Notes: a model not told the origin generated them from the letters alone. Counted from the first letter of the stretch, positions 37,611 to 47,003 are shown. The stretch is 64,000 nt of DNA from Rugosimonospora acidiphila (GCF_039543385.1 NZ_BAABJQ010000005.1:1-64000), one strand, 5' to 3'. Translations and numbers: made by a program.

Positions 37611-37662
37611 TCGCATGCTCCCGCCGCTCATCGTCGCCGTGCCGGACTCGTGGACCCCCGCC

Positions 37663-39066
37663 TCACAACAGGTAGGACGACAGGCCCCGGCGCAGGTACC
37701 GGCCGCGGCCCTTGGTCGCGTGCAGCCCGGTACCGTCCACTATCACGTCGCCCCGGGACACCACGGTGTCGACCCGGCCGGCGATCTCGAACCCCTCCCA
37801 CGCCGAGTGGTCCAGGTTCATGTGGTGGGTGGCCGCGCCGATCCTGGTGTGCCCCTGCGGGTCGTAGAGCACGATGTCCGCGTCCGAGCCGGGCGCGATG
37901 ACGCCCTTGCGCGGGTACAGGCCGAACATCCGGGCCGGCGTGGTGGCGATGGTCTCCACCCACCGCTGCAGGGACAGCTTGCCCTCCACCACGCCCTGGT
38001 ACAGCAGGTCGACGCGGTGCTCGACGGTGCCGATCCCGTTGGGGATCCTCGAGAAGTCGCCCAGCCCCAGCTCCTTCTGCTCCTTCATGCAGAACGGGCA
38101 GTGGTCGGTGGAGACCACCGCCAGGTCGTTGGCGCGCAGGCCCTTCCACAGGTCGGCCCGGTGCGGCTCGTGCCGGCTGCGCAGCGGCGGCGACGCCACC
38201 CATTTGGCGCCCTCGAAGCCGGGCGCGCCGAGCTGGTCCTCCAGCGTCAGGTACAGGTATTGCGGGCAGGTCTCGGCGAACACGTTCCGGCCCGCGTCCC
38301 GGGCGGCGGCCACGTGCTCCAGCGCCTCGCTGGCGGACAGGTGCACGAAGTACAACGGGCAGTCCCGGGCGACCCCGGCCAGCACTATCGCCCGGTGGGT
38401 GGCCTCCGCCTCCAGCTCCGGCGGCCGGGTCAGGCCGTGGTATACCGGGTCGGTCTCGCCCCTGGCCAGCGCCTGCTGGACCAGCACGTCGATGGCTATC
38501 CCGTTCTCGGCGTGCATCATGATCATCGCCCCGTTGCCACGCGCCCGCTGCATGGCCCGCAGGATCTGCCCGTCGTCGCTGTAGAACACGCCGGGGTACG
38601 CCATGAACAGCTTGAAGCTGGTCACCCCCTCGTCGGCCACCAACTGGTCCATGGCCTTGAGGGCGTCCTCGTCGACCCCGCCGAGGATCATGTGGAAGCC
38701 GTAGTCGATGAAGCACTCGCCATCGGCGAGGGCGTGCCAGGCGGCCAGCCCGTCCTGCACCACCTCGCCGGTGCGCTGCACCGCGAAGTCGATGATCGTG
38801 GTGGTACCCCCGAACGCCGCCGCCCGGGTACCGGTCTCGAACGTGTCGCTGGCGAACGTGCCGCCGAACGGCAGCCGCATGTGGGTGTGCACGTCGATGC
38901 CGCCGGGGATGACAAACCTGCCGGTCGCGTCCAGTACCCGGTCGGCGGAGGAGATCCGGCCCGGCTCGGTGACGGCCGCGATCGTCTCGCCGTCGACCAG
39001 CACGTCGGCCGCGATCGCCCCGGCCACCCCGACAACCGTCCCGCCCTTGATCAACAAGGTGCTCAT
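37663..39066 (-). CDS. hydA: Dihydropyrimidinase / D-hydantoinase
   Basis: The product has 467 residues and is an amidohydrolase with a carboxylated-lysine binuclear zinc centre. The motifs are HTHMRLPFGG (HxH), SFKLFMAYPG (the carboxylated Lys), MIMMHAENG, YFVHLSASEA and STDHCPF. It opens dihydrouracil or dihydrothymine to the N-carbamoyl acid. The start is ATG 39066. Its ATGA overlaps the stop of the upstream beta-ureidopropionase gene, so translation is coupled. The larger open frame upstream is a shadow. Confidence 0.95.
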   Translation of the reverse strand: MSTLLIKGGTVVGVAGAIAADVLVDGETIAAVTEPGRISSADRVLDATGRFVIPGGIDVHTHMRLPFGGTFASDTFETGTRAAAFGGTTTIIDFAVQRTGEVVQDGLAAWHALADGECFIDYGFHMILGGVDEDALKAMDQLVADEGVTSFKLFMAYPGVFYSDDGQILRAMQRARGNGAMIMMHAENGIAIDVLVQQALARGETDPVYHGLTRPPELEAEATHRAIVLAGVARDCPLYFVHLSASEALEHVAAARDAGRNVFAETCPQYLYLTLEDQLGAPGFEGAKWVASPPLRSRHEPHRADLWKGLRANDLAVVSTDHCPFCMKEQKELGLGDFSRIPNGIGTVEHRVDLLYQGVVEGKLSLQRWVETIATTPARMFGLYPRKGVIAPGSDADIVLYDPQGHTRIGAATHHMNLDHSAWEGFEIAGRVDTVVSRGDVIVDGTGLHATKGRGRYLRRGLSSYLL

Positions 39067-39905
39067 GGCTGGACCAGGTTCCCGTAGCTGTCCGGCCGGC
39101 GATCTCGGTAGAACGCCCACCGGGCACGCACCTCGGCGAGCAGTTCCAGGTCCAGGTCCCGCACCACCAGCTCGGGGTCGTGCGCGCTGGCCACCTCGCC
39201 GACGAACCTGCCCTCCGGGTCCACGAAGTAGGAACTGCCGTAGAAGTCGTCGTCGCCGAGGTCGGCCTCGATGCCCACCCGGTTGATCGCGCCGATGAAG
39301 TACTCGTTGGCCACCGCCGACGCGGGCTGCTCCAGCTGCCACAGGTACGCCGACAGGCCACGGCTGGTCGCCGATGGATTGAACACGACCTGCGCGCCGG
39401 CCAGGCCCAGCGCCCGCCAGCCCTCGGGGAAGTGCCGGTCGTAGCAGATGTACACGCCGACGCGGCCGACCGCCGTGTCGAACACCGGGTACCCGAGGTT
39501 GCCGGGCCGGAAGTAGTACTTCTCCCAGAACCCCTTGACCTGCGGGATATGCGACTTGCGGTACTTGCCGAGGTACCGCCCGTCGGCGTCCACCACGGCG
39601 GCGGTGTTGTACAGCACCCCCGGCTGCTCCTGCTCGTACACCGGCAGCACCAGCACCATGCCCAGCTCGGCGGCGAGCGCACCGAACCGCTCGACGGTCG
39701 GGCCCGGCACCGGCTCGGCATAGGCGTAATACCGCGAGTCCTGCACCTGGCAGAAGTACGGCCCGTAGAACAGCTCCTGAAAGCACATCACCTTGGCGCC
39801 CCGCGCCGCGGCCTGCCGGGCGTACTCCTCGTGCGCTTTGATCATGGATTCCTTGTCGCCGGTCCAATTGGCCTGGACCAGAGCGGCGCGAATGACGTCT
39901 GCCAT
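39063..39905 (-). CDS. Beta-ureidopropionase (N-carbamoyl-beta-alanine amidohydrolase)
   Basis: The product has 280 residues and belongs to the nitrilase superfamily. The triad is visible in MCFQELFYGPYF (Glu), GKYRKSHIPQ (Lys) and YICYDRHFPEGWR (Cys). It is close to N-carbamoylputrescine amidase and beta-alanine synthase; next to hydA the latter role is likely. It releases ammonia and CO2 from the N-carbamoyl acid. It is first in a four-gene operon that continues with hydA, mmsA and the LLM oxidoreductase. The start is ATG 39905 (MADVIRAALVQANW). The dihydropyrimidine dehydrogenase and an aminotransferase are not in the window. Confidence 0.9.
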   Translation of the reverse strand: MADVIRAALVQANWTGDKESMIKAHEEYARQAAARGAKVMCFQELFYGPYFCQVQDSRYYAYAEPVPGPTVERFGALAAELGMVLVLPVYEQEQPGVLYNTAAVVDADGRYLGKYRKSHIPQVKGFWEKYYFRPGNLGYPVFDTAVGRVGVYICYDRHFPEGWRALGLAGAQVVFNPSATSRGLSAYLWQLEQPASAVANEYFIGAINRVGIEADLGDDDFYGSSYFVDPEGRFVGEVASAHDPELVVRDLDLELLAEVRARWAFYRDRRPDSYGNLVQP

Positions 39906-40128
39906 AGCCGTCCCCTCATCACCGAGTCCCGCGCCCACGCCCGGCGACCCGGCGGAGTCGGGGTCGATCGCGCCCCGGAACCGTCACGGCCGGTGTTGAG
40001 CCGGATTCGGATAGCGTAGGACGCTGATCTGGCTTGTCCAGAGCACGGTCGATGTATTTGTCGTTCCGGTCCCGGCGATCCACCGGGTTGACCTGCGCGT
40101 TCGGCCGCCGGGCGGGAAACTGGCGAGC

Positions 40129-42549
40129 ATGGACAAATCGGTCCGGATGGGCATCCGCGTCGAGGGTGTGGTGCAGGGCGTGGGGTTCCGCCCGTTCGTG
40201 TACGCCCTCGCCACCCGGCTGCGCCTGAACGGACACGTCGGCAACGACGTCGCCGGCGTCTTCATCGAGGTCGAGGGCCCGGCCGAGACCGTCGACGAGT
40301 TCGTGCTCGCCCTGCACCGGCAGGCACCCGCGCTCGCGTGTGTCGATCGGGTGCGCACCGAGCCCCGCGAGCCCGTGGGCACCGGCGGCTTCGCCATCGT
40401 GCCCAGCGACCCGGCCGGCCGGGTCGCCACCCTGGTCTGCGCGGACAGCGCCACCTGCGCCGACTGCCTGCGCGAGCTGGACGATCCGGCGGACCGCCGG
40501 TACGGGTATGCGTTCATCAACTGCACCAACTGCGGCCCGCGCTTCACCATCACCCGCGGGGTGCCCTACGACCGCCCGCTCACCACGATGGCCGGCTTCG
40601 CCCTGTGCCCGGCCTGCGCCGCCGAGTACCACGACCCGGCCGACCGTCGCTTCCACGCCCAGCCCGTCTGCTGCCCGACGTGCGGCCCCCGGCTCGCGCT
40701 GCTCGACCCGGCGGGCCGCCCATGGCCCACGCCACCGGCGGCCACCCCGGCGGACGGCCCGGCAGACGGGCCGCTGGCCGGCGCCGCCGAGGTGCTGCGG
40801 GCCGGCGGCATCGTCGCCGTCAAGGGGCTGGGCGGGTACCACCTCGCGGTGTCGGCCACGGACGAGCGCGCGGCGGCCCGGCTGCGGGCGCGCAAGCACC
40901 GCGAGGACAAGCCGTTCGCGGTGATGGTGGCCGATCTGGACCGGGCGCGGCGGCTGTGCGAGGTCGACGCGGTCGCCGAGCGGCTGCTGACCGACCGGGC
41001 CGCCCCGATCGTGCTGCTGGACCGCCACCGGACCGGGTCACCGGGACCGGACGGGCCGCCGATCGCGCCCTCGGTCGCCCCCGGCGACCGCTCGCTGGGG
41101 GTGCTGCTGCCGTACACCCCGCTGCACCACCTGCTGCTCCGGCGCGTCGCCGGCCCGATCGTACTGACCAGCGGGAACGTGTCCAACGAACCGATCGCGC
41201 ACGAGGACCACGACGCCATCGCCCGGCTGGGCGCGATCGCCGACGCCGTGCTCACCCACGACCGCCCCATCCACGTGCGCACCGACGACTCGGTGGTACG
41301 CGTGTTCCGGGGTCACCCGATGCCGGTGCGGCGCTCGCGCGGCTACGCGCCGGAGCCGGTGCGGCTGGCCTGGGACACGCCCCGGCCGGTGCTGGCCTGC
41401 GGTGCCGGGCTGAAGAACACGTTCTGCCTGGCCAAGGGGCGGCACGCGTTCCTCTCTGCGCACATCGGCGACCTGGAGAACCACCCGACGCTGCGCAGCT
41501 TCGTCGACGGGATCGAACACTTCACCCGGCTGTTCGACGTACGCCCCGCCGTCGTGGCGCACGATCTGCACCCCGAGTACCTGTCAACCAGGTACGCGCT
41601 GGAGTACGAGGCGCCACACCGGGTACCGGTGCAGCACCACCACGCGCACCTCGCCTCGTGCCTGGCCGACAACGGCCACCCCGGCCCGGTGATCGGGGTC
41701 GCCTTCGACGGCACCGGGTACGGCACCGACGCCACGATCTGGGGCGGCGAGCTTCTCGTCGCCGACCTGGCCGGCTTCACCCGCGCCGGCCACCTCGTCC
41801 CGGTACCCCTGCCCGGCGGCGCGGCGGCGATCCGGGCGCCCTGGCGGATGGCGGTCGCCCACCTCGACGCCGCCTTCGACGGCGCCCCGCCGACCGGACT
41901 GGAGCTGCTGCGGCGCCACGATCCGGCCTGGCGCCAGGTCGCCGCGCTCGGCCGGGCCGGCCTCAACTCCCCGCCGACCTCCAGCGCCGGACGGCTGTTC
42001 GACGCGGTGGCCGCGCTGATCGGGGTGCGGGACACGGTCAGCTACGAGGGCCAGGCGGCCATCGAACTGGAGCGGCGCGCCGACCGCGCCGAGTCCGGCG
42101 GCTACCGCGCCGCCGTCGAGCCGGGCGATCCGCTGCTCATCCACGGCGCCGACCTGATCCGGGCGGCCGTCGCGGACCTGACCGCCGGGGTGCCCCCGGC
42201 GATGATCGCGGCACGGTTCCACAACGGGATGGTGGACGCCGTGGTGCGGGCCTGCGCCCTGATCCGGTCGGGCTCCGGGCTGTCCACGGTGGCGCTGTCG
42301 GGCGGCGTCTTCCAGAACCTACTGCTGCTGGAGCGCACGGTCGCCCGGCTCACCTCGGCGGGCTTCGAGGTGCTCACCCACCGCCGGGTGCCGGCCAACG
42401 ACGGCGGGATCAGCCTGGGCCAGGCGGCGATCGCCGCGGCCCAGGACCGCGCGGACCTCGACCACGCACACCGGGACCACGCACACCGGGACCACGCATA
42501 CCGGGACCACGCATACCCGACCGCAAGCGCCGCGACCGCGCACACCTGA
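40129..42549 (+). CDS. hypF: Carbamoyltransferase HypF ([NiFe]-hydrogenase maturation)
   Basis: The product has 806 residues and shows the full HypF layout. The acylphosphatase domain is residues 1-95 (GVVQGVGFRPFVYAL). Two zinc-finger motifs follow (CADSATCADC...NCTNCGPR; CPACAAEYH...CPTCGPR, about 105-185). The YrdC-like domain is about 205-380 (ARKHREDKPFAVMV). The Kae1-like C-terminal half contains QHHHAHLAS and VAFDGTGYG. It makes carbamoyl-AMP and transfers the carbamoyl group to HypE on the route to the CN ligand. No other hyp or hydrogenase gene is in the window. The last about 25 residues are DHAHR-type repeats encoded by a minisatellite. Confidence 0.96.
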   Translation: MDKSVRMGIRVEGVVQGVGFRPFVYALATRLRLNGHVGNDVAGVFIEVEGPAETVDEFVLALHRQAPALACVDRVRTEPREPVGTGGFAIVPSDPAGRVATLVCADSATCADCLRELDDPADRRYGYAFINCTNCGPRFTITRGVPYDRPLTTMAGFALCPACAAEYHDPADRRFHAQPVCCPTCGPRLALLDPAGRPWPTPPAATPADGPADGPLAGAAEVLRAGGIVAVKGLGGYHLAVSATDERAAARLRARKHREDKPFAVMVADLDRARRLCEVDAVAERLLTDRAAPIVLLDRHRTGSPGPDGPPIAPSVAPGDRSLGVLLPYTPLHHLLLRRVAGPIVLTSGNVSNEPIAHEDHDAIARLGAIADAVLTHDRPIHVRTDDSVVRVFRGHPMPVRRSRGYAPEPVRLAWDTPRPVLACGAGLKNTFCLAKGRHAFLSAHIGDLENHPTLRSFVDGIEHFTRLFDVRPAVVAHDLHPEYLSTRYALEYEAPHRVPVQHHHAHLASCLADNGHPGPVIGVAFDGTGYGTDATIWGGELLVADLAGFTRAGHLVPVPLPGGAAAIRAPWRMAVAHLDAAFDGAPPTGLELLRRHDPAWRQVAALGRAGLNSPPTSSAGRLFDAVAALIGVRDTVSYEGQAAIELERRADRAESGGYRAAVEPGDPLLIHGADLIRAAVADLTAGVPPAMIAARFHNGMVDAVVRACALIRSGSGLSTVALSGGVFQNLLLLERTVARLTSAGFEVLTHRRVPANDGGISLGQAAIAAAQDRADLDHAHRDHAHRDHAYRDHAYPTASAATAHT
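42464..42525 (+). repeat. 15-bp minisatellite in the 3' end of hypF
   Basis: GACCACGCA(C/T)ACCGG is repeated about four times in tandem and in frame, encoding D-H-A-H/Y-R repeats. It ends the hypF coding region. The His/Asp-rich product could bind metal or simply be tolerated slippage at a free C terminus. Confidence 0.85.
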
Positions 42550-42553
42550 CGCG

Positions 42554-42604
42554 CGGGCCAGGACCACGCTCGGGCCAGGACCACGCTCGGGCCAGGACCA
42601 CGCT
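42554..42604. repeat. 17-bp tandem repeat, three exact copies
   Basis: CGGGCCAGGACCACGCT occurs at 42554-42570, 42571-42587 and 42588-42604, followed by a partial fourth copy, immediately after the hypF stop. It is a different unit from the minisatellite inside the gene, although both contain GGACCACGC. The rest of the gap to 42763 holds degenerate GCACCGGGA-like sequence and no gene. Confidence 0.9.
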
Positions 42605-42763
42605 CGGGCCGACCGCACACCTGACCGTGCAACGGGACCGCGCACCGGGATCGCGTATCGGGGAGCGCGGGCACCGGGACCGTGCGCACCGGAATCGCCG
42701 GGCGCCGGGCCGCTCGGCCCGCCCCGTGACCGGGCCGTGAGGACCGGCGCCCGGCGACCCCGG

Positions 42764-43273
42764 TCAGTCGAAGCGGACGTCCTCGCTGCCGATCACCATC
42801 GCGCCGGCCGCCCGCAACTCGTCCTCGACCCGGCGTGAGGCCTGCGCCGCCGGCACCTCGTCGTCATAGGTCGCGTGCGCGTCGCGCACCAGGGTCACCT
42901 GGTGGCCCCGGCTCAGCGCGGCCAGTGCGGTCGCCCGCACGCAGTAGTCGCTCTGCATGCCCACCAGGATCAGCGGCGCGCCGTCGGGCAGGATCTTGTC
43001 CAGCCCGGTGCCGTCGAACGAGTCGGGCACCGACTTGTCGATCAGGTGCTCGCCGTCGCGGACCTCGTGCACCAGTTCCCAACCGAGGCTGTCGGGCGCG
43101 TCGGGGTCGTCGGCGCCGCCGTTGTTGCGCACGTGCACCACCTGGGCACCGGCTTGGCGGGCGCGGTCGAGCACGTCCCGGATCGCCGCGCCTACCTGTC
43201 TGGCCGAGGGCACCGGCAGTGGCGGCTCCAGCATGTCGCGCTGAACGTCGATCATGACCAAAACCTGTGGCAT
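42764..43273 (-). CDS. Isochorismatase-family cysteine hydrolase
   Basis: The product has 169 residues. The Asp-Lys-Cys triad is visible in MIDVQRDML (Asp), LIDKSVPDSFD (Lys) and GMQSDYCVRATA (Cys). Small members of this family include nicotinamidases and N-carbamoyl-amide hydrolases. No zinc-binding DxH..H motif of true nicotinamidase was noticed, so the substrate stays open. The start is ATG 43273 (MPQVLVMID). It is downstream of the kinase on the same strand, with a 107-base gap. Confidence 0.88.
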   Translation of the reverse strand: MPQVLVMIDVQRDMLEPPLPVPSARQVGAAIRDVLDRARQAGAQVVHVRNNGGADDPDAPDSLGWELVHEVRDGEHLIDKSVPDSFDGTGLDKILPDGAPLILVGMQSDYCVRATALAALSRGHQVTLVRDAHATYDDEVPAAQASRRVEDELRAAGAMVIGSEDVRFD

Positions 43274-43282
43274 GTGGCGCAA

Positions 43283-43328
43283 GCTACCGGAGGGGTACGA
43301 CAGGAATCCCCGGGTCGCTACCGGAGGG
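43283..43328. repeat. 12-bp direct repeat with 34-bp period
   Basis: GCTACCGGAGGG occurs at 43283-43294 and 43317-43328 in the gap between the hydrolase and kinase genes, followed by two copies of a GGCC-CTCGGCCGCT-type sequence. It is a local duplication without visible function. Confidence 0.55.
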
Positions 43329-43380
43329 TTCCGGTCGCGCGGGAGGCCCTCGGCCGCTCCGCCCGTGGCGGCCTCGGCCG

Positions 43381-45309
43381 CTACGCCCCGTGCACCCAGG
43401 ACACCAGGTGCATCACCCACGGCGTCTGGCGCAGGTACGCCACCCCGACCACCACCAGGTACAGGGCGGTACCGAGGTGGGCCAGCCGGGCGGTCTGCCG
43501 CCGGTGACCCATCCAGCGCTCCACGACCAGCCTGCCCATCAGCCGGAACACGATGAACAGGCCGGCGCCGACCGCCAGCACCGCGGCGAATTCGAGCAGC
43601 GGGGCGAACAGGCTCTGCCCCCGGTTGGCGATCGCCCACACGCCCCAGCCGACAAAGGCGACGATCCCGCCGAACCAGGTCCAGCCGCCGCCGCGCTTGA
43701 GCACCCGGATCTGCTCGTCCATCGACGGGCGGGGCTCGCGGGGCGGCTCACCCGGCTCGTAGACGCTGGTGTCGGGGCCCGGCGGCGGCTTGGACACCAC
43801 CGCGGCGCGGCCCCGGATCGCCTGCTCGCCCGCGCCCTGGCCGTCCGCCGGGTGGGCGCCGCCGCCCGACTGGTCAGCCTCGGCGAGCCGGGTGGGTGCC
43901 GGGCCGGAGGACGCGCCGCCGGGTCGCCCGTTGCCGCCGCCCGAGCCGCCACCACCGGGCCGCTCGACCAGGGTGCGGTTGTTCAGGCCGCGGTCCGCCA
44001 GGGAGTCGTTGAGCACGGTCGCGGCGGCCGCCCCAGCGCCGGGAGAGCCACCGGGAGAGCCACCGTTGGGGCCGCCGCCCGAGCCGCCGTTGGCGCGGCC
44101 CATCCGGGCGGTCGCCAGGCCGCCCAGTCCCGCCCCTGCCGGCTCCGGCGAGCCCGGCTCGGTGCCCGCCGGGGATTCCCGATCGCCGAGCGGGTGTGCC
44201 GCGTACGCGGCGGCCGCCAGCAGCGGGCCGGCCGAGGCGGCCCGGTCCGCGCCGAGCGAGCCGCGCAGCTTGACCAGTTCCCGCTCCAGCCGCTCGATGC
44301 GCTGGAAGGCGTCGGTCTCGGTACCGGAGACCACCGCGGCCCGGCCGACCGCCCGCACCGTGACCGCCTGCTCCGGCTCCGCCCAGTCCACCCCGGTCTC
44401 CGGCAGCGAGCCGGAGCGCACCAGCGCCGCCAGGCGGTCCACCCAGGCGTTGAGTTCCAGGGTCGACGGGCGGTCGCCGGGCCGGTCGGCCAGCGGGGCG
44501 AGCAGTACGTCGCGCAGGGCCGGCCGGCCGGACAGCACCGGGTGGGCGGCCGGTGGCGGCGCCTGCTCGCCGCGCGGCAGGGCACCGGTGACCATGAAGT
44601 AGGCGACCGCGCCGAGACCGTGCACGTCGTAGGCGGGGCCGACCTGACCCCGCAGCGCCTCGGGCCCGCCCGACTCCGGGGTGTACGCGATCTGGGTGAT
44701 CTCCCCGGTCCGCCAGTACCGCGCCCCGGTGAAGTCGATCAGCCGCACCTCGCCGTTGGCCAGCACCATCACGTTGGACGGCTTGACGTCCATGTGCAGC
44801 ACGGGGGTGGCACCCGGGTCATCGGGATGATGCAGCTCACGCAGGATCCCGGCAAGGGTACGCAGCGCGGACACCGCGTTCAGCTTCGGGCCGGGTCCGG
44901 CCGCGCCCGCCGAGAGCAGGTAGACCCGCAGGTTCACCCCGTGCAGGTAGTCGTAGATCTGGTAGGGCACCGCGTTGCCCGGCTCGGGGGCCTCACCCGG
45001 CCGGTGCGGCGGGGGCCCGTAGAAGCCGTCGGCGCGCCGGCAGATGCCCGTCACGCCCCGGTTGTTGAGGTCCATGAGCGTGGCGTCACCCTTGTCCCAG
45101 GAGCGCAGCTCGTCGACCAGCGGGCGCTTGGGATCGACCCGGAACACCTTCACGGTCATCGGCGCGCTGGCCACCCCGCCGCAGAGCCGGACCGCCCGGT
45201 ATACCTCGGCCTGGCCGCCGGAGCCGAGGTGCGCGACCAGCCGGTAGCGCTGGTAGGTCTCCGGCAGCGGGCTCGCCGGACCGCACACCAGATCCAGCAC
45301 TTCGGCCAT
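43381..45309 (-). CDS. Membrane-anchored Ser/Thr protein kinase-like protein
   Basis: The product has 642 residues. The N-terminal kinase domain is residues ~20-290. It has a Gly-rich loop (HLGSGGQAEVY, 28-38), Lys54 in TVKVF, a catalytic loop H172-M-D174-V-K-P-S-N, and D192-F-T in place of the usual DFG. The middle (~300-520) is Gly/Ala/Pro-rich and probably disordered. Two to three membrane segments lie near the C terminus (~570-640: WFGGIVAFVGWGVWAI, EFAAVLAVGAGLFIVF, LGTALYLVVVGVAYL). No PASTA domain is present. The start is ATG 45309. It is divergent from eis, with starts 95 bases apart. Confidence 0.88.
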   Translation of the reverse strand: MAEVLDLVCGPASPLPETYQRYRLVAHLGSGGQAEVYRAVRLCGGVASAPMTVKVFRVDPKRPLVDELRSWDKGDATLMDLNNRGVTGICRRADGFYGPPPHRPGEAPEPGNAVPYQIYDYLHGVNLRVYLLSAGAAGPGPKLNAVSALRTLAGILRELHHPDDPGATPVLHMDVKPSNVMVLANGEVRLIDFTGARYWRTGEITQIAYTPESGGPEALRGQVGPAYDVHGLGAVAYFMVTGALPRGEQAPPPAAHPVLSGRPALRDVLLAPLADRPGDRPSTLELNAWVDRLAALVRSGSLPETGVDWAEPEQAVTVRAVGRAAVVSGTETDAFQRIERLERELVKLRGSLGADRAASAGPLLAAAAYAAHPLGDRESPAGTEPGSPEPAGAGLGGLATARMGRANGGSGGGPNGGSPGGSPGAGAAAATVLNDSLADRGLNNRTLVERPGGGGSGGGNGRPGGASSGPAPTRLAEADQSGGGAHPADGQGAGEQAIRGRAAVVSKPPPGPDTSVYEPGEPPREPRPSMDEQIRVLKRGGGWTWFGGIVAFVGWGVWAIANRGQSLFAPLLEFAAVLAVGAGLFIVFRLMGRLVVERWMGHRRQTARLAHLGTALYLVVVGVAYLRQTPWVMHLVSWVHGA

Positions 45310-45403
45310 ACCGGTCACTCCCCCTCGTCCTGCCGCCTCTGTCGAGCGTAGCGACCGCGTAAATAGCTCGCTTTGCCCCACCCCAATCGCTTAGGAAGGG
45401 GGG

Positions 45404-46624
45404 ATGGTGAGCGATGAGTACGTGCTGCGGACCGGCACCCCCGAGGATTTCGAACCGATTCACAGGCTGCTGACTACCGTTTTCCATGATGATCCCGACG
45501 AAGGGGTCATCGACCTCTATCGCGCCGTTTTCGAGCCCGCGCGGGCCGTCGTGGCGTACCACGGCGACATCCTCGCCGGGTCCGCCAGCGCGTACACCCG
45601 CGACCTGGCCGTGCCGGGGGCGGTGGTCCCGTCGGCCCACGTGACAGGGGTCGGGGTGGAGCCCACCCACCGCCGCCACGGGCTGCTCAACCGGATGATG
45701 GGCCACCTGCTGGCCGACGCCCGCCGGCTCGGCGAGCCGGTCGCCCACCTGTGGGCCAGCGAGGGGAAGATCTACCAGCGGTACGGGTACGGCCTGGCCG
45801 CGTGCCGGCTGATGTTGAACGCCGACCGCGAGGTTCAGCTGCGCGAGCCGCCGCACGACAGCGGCCGGCTGCGCTCCGCCGTCCCGGCCGACGTCGTCGC
45901 CGACCTTCGCAAGGTGTACGACCAGGCGCTACCAGGCCGGCCCGGCTGGTCCAGCCGCCACGACCGGCTCTGGCACCGGATCACCGCCGACCCGAAGAGC
46001 TGGCGACACGGCGGCACCGCGATGCGGGCGGTGCTCCACGAGACGGCGGGCGGGATCGACGGGTACGCGCTGTGGCGGGGCCGCAACAGGGAAGACGATG
46101 GGCCGGGCACGGTGGACGTCCGCGAGGTGGTCGCCGCCGATCCGGCCGGGTACCGGGCGCTGTGGCACTTCCTGCTCAACATGGACCTGACCCGGCGCAC
46201 CCAGTTCACCTTCGCCGCCATCGACGAGCCCCTGCTGTACCTGGTCAACGAGCCGACCGCACTGGGCGCCAGGCTGGAGGACGCGCTGTGGCTGCGGCTG
46301 GTCGACGTACCGGCCGCCCTGGCCGCCCGCCGGTACCCGGTGCCGGTCGACGTGGTGCTGCGCACCGAAGATCCGCTGCTGCCGGAGAATTCCGGCAATT
46401 GGCACCTCATCGGCGGCCCGGATCGGGCCAGCTGTACCCGTACCGACCGGCCCGCCGACCTGGACTTCGAGCTGGGCGCGCTGGGCGCCGTATACCTGGG
46501 GGGCACCCCGCTGGGTACGCTGGCCGCGGGTGGCCGGCTCAGGGAGCTGACCCCCGGCACGCTGGTCGGGGTCGATGCGGCATTCCGCTGGCACCGGGCG
46601 CCCGCCGCGACGGAAATATTCTGA
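45404..46624 (+). CDS. Eis-family GNAT N-acetyltransferase
   Basis: The product has 406 residues, the standard Eis length. The N-terminal GNAT domain has TGVGVEPTHRRHGLLNRMM for acetyl-CoA binding and YQRYGYGLAA. A second GNAT-like region and a C-terminal sterol-carrier-like domain follow. The protein ends in Phe (ATEIF), whose free carboxylate is catalytic in Eis enzymes. These acetylate amines, including aminoglycosides and polyamines, with broad regiospecificity. It starts at ATG 45404 (MVSDEYVLR). Confidence 0.92.
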   Translation: MVSDEYVLRTGTPEDFEPIHRLLTTVFHDDPDEGVIDLYRAVFEPARAVVAYHGDILAGSASAYTRDLAVPGAVVPSAHVTGVGVEPTHRRHGLLNRMMGHLLADARRLGEPVAHLWASEGKIYQRYGYGLAACRLMLNADREVQLREPPHDSGRLRSAVPADVVADLRKVYDQALPGRPGWSSRHDRLWHRITADPKSWRHGGTAMRAVLHETAGGIDGYALWRGRNREDDGPGTVDVREVVAADPAGYRALWHFLLNMDLTRRTQFTFAAIDEPLLYLVNEPTALGARLEDALWLRLVDVPAALAARRYPVPVDVVLRTEDPLLPENSGNWHLIGGPDRASCTRTDRPADLDFELGALGAVYLGGTPLGTLAAGGRLRELTPGTLVGVDAAFRWHRAPAATEIF

Positions 46625-46694
46625 CCGTCACCGGTGACCCGCCCCGCCTCGCCCGGCGGGGCGGGCCGCCGGCGGGACGAGGAGGTGGCCCGGC

Positions 46695-47003
46695 ATGACC
46701 GAGACCCCACGGCGGCGGCGTCGGGTGCGTTCCGAACCGGTCGGCGACGGCCCGGCGCCGTCCCCGACCGACCTGGCCGCGGTGACCAGCGCGATCCACG
46801 ACGAGGACGCCCCGGCGGGCGACGACCGGGAGGCCGAGCGCGGCCTGCGCGGCCTGGTGGGCGGCGGGTCCTCACAGGTGAGCGTGGGCGCCGCGATGCG
46901 GGCCCGGGACGCCACCCGGCCGAGCCCGGATGACCTGGCCGCCGCGGAGACGAACCTGATCATCATCCGGCGCGGCTGGACTCCCCCCGACGCCCGAAAG
47001 TAG
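46695..47003 (+). CDS. Small hypothetical protein
   Basis: The product has 102 residues and is highly charged. It has an N-terminal Arg cluster (RRRRRVRSE), a Gly/Ser segment in the middle (GLVGGGSSQVS), and a compact end with AAAETNLIIIRRGWTPPDARK. It has no membrane segment and no recognised family. It starts at ATG 46695 with GGAGG upstream (about 46680). It follows eis after 70 bases on the same strand. It looks like one of the small basic conserved proteins of this bacterial group. Confidence 0.7.
   Translation: MTETPRRRRRVRSEPVGDGPAPSPTDLAAVTSAIHDEDAPAGDDREAERGLRGLVGGGSSQVSVGAAMRARDATRPSPDDLAAAETNLIIIRRGWTPPDARK

Noticed and set aside
37628..39867. Long minus-strand frames extending or shifting hydA and the ureidopropionase
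   Set aside because: The real genes start at 39066 and 39905 by motif and overlap logic; the extra sequence is out-of-phase translation of the neighbour.
40129..42549. hypF as part of a hydrogenase cluster
   Set aside because: Neither side carries hydrogenase or other hyp genes; the flanks are the pyrimidine operon and an isochorismatase-like hydrolase.
42464..42604. CRISPR array
   Set aside because: The units are adjacent, without unique spacers, and only 15-17 bases long; they are minisatellites. No cas genes are present.
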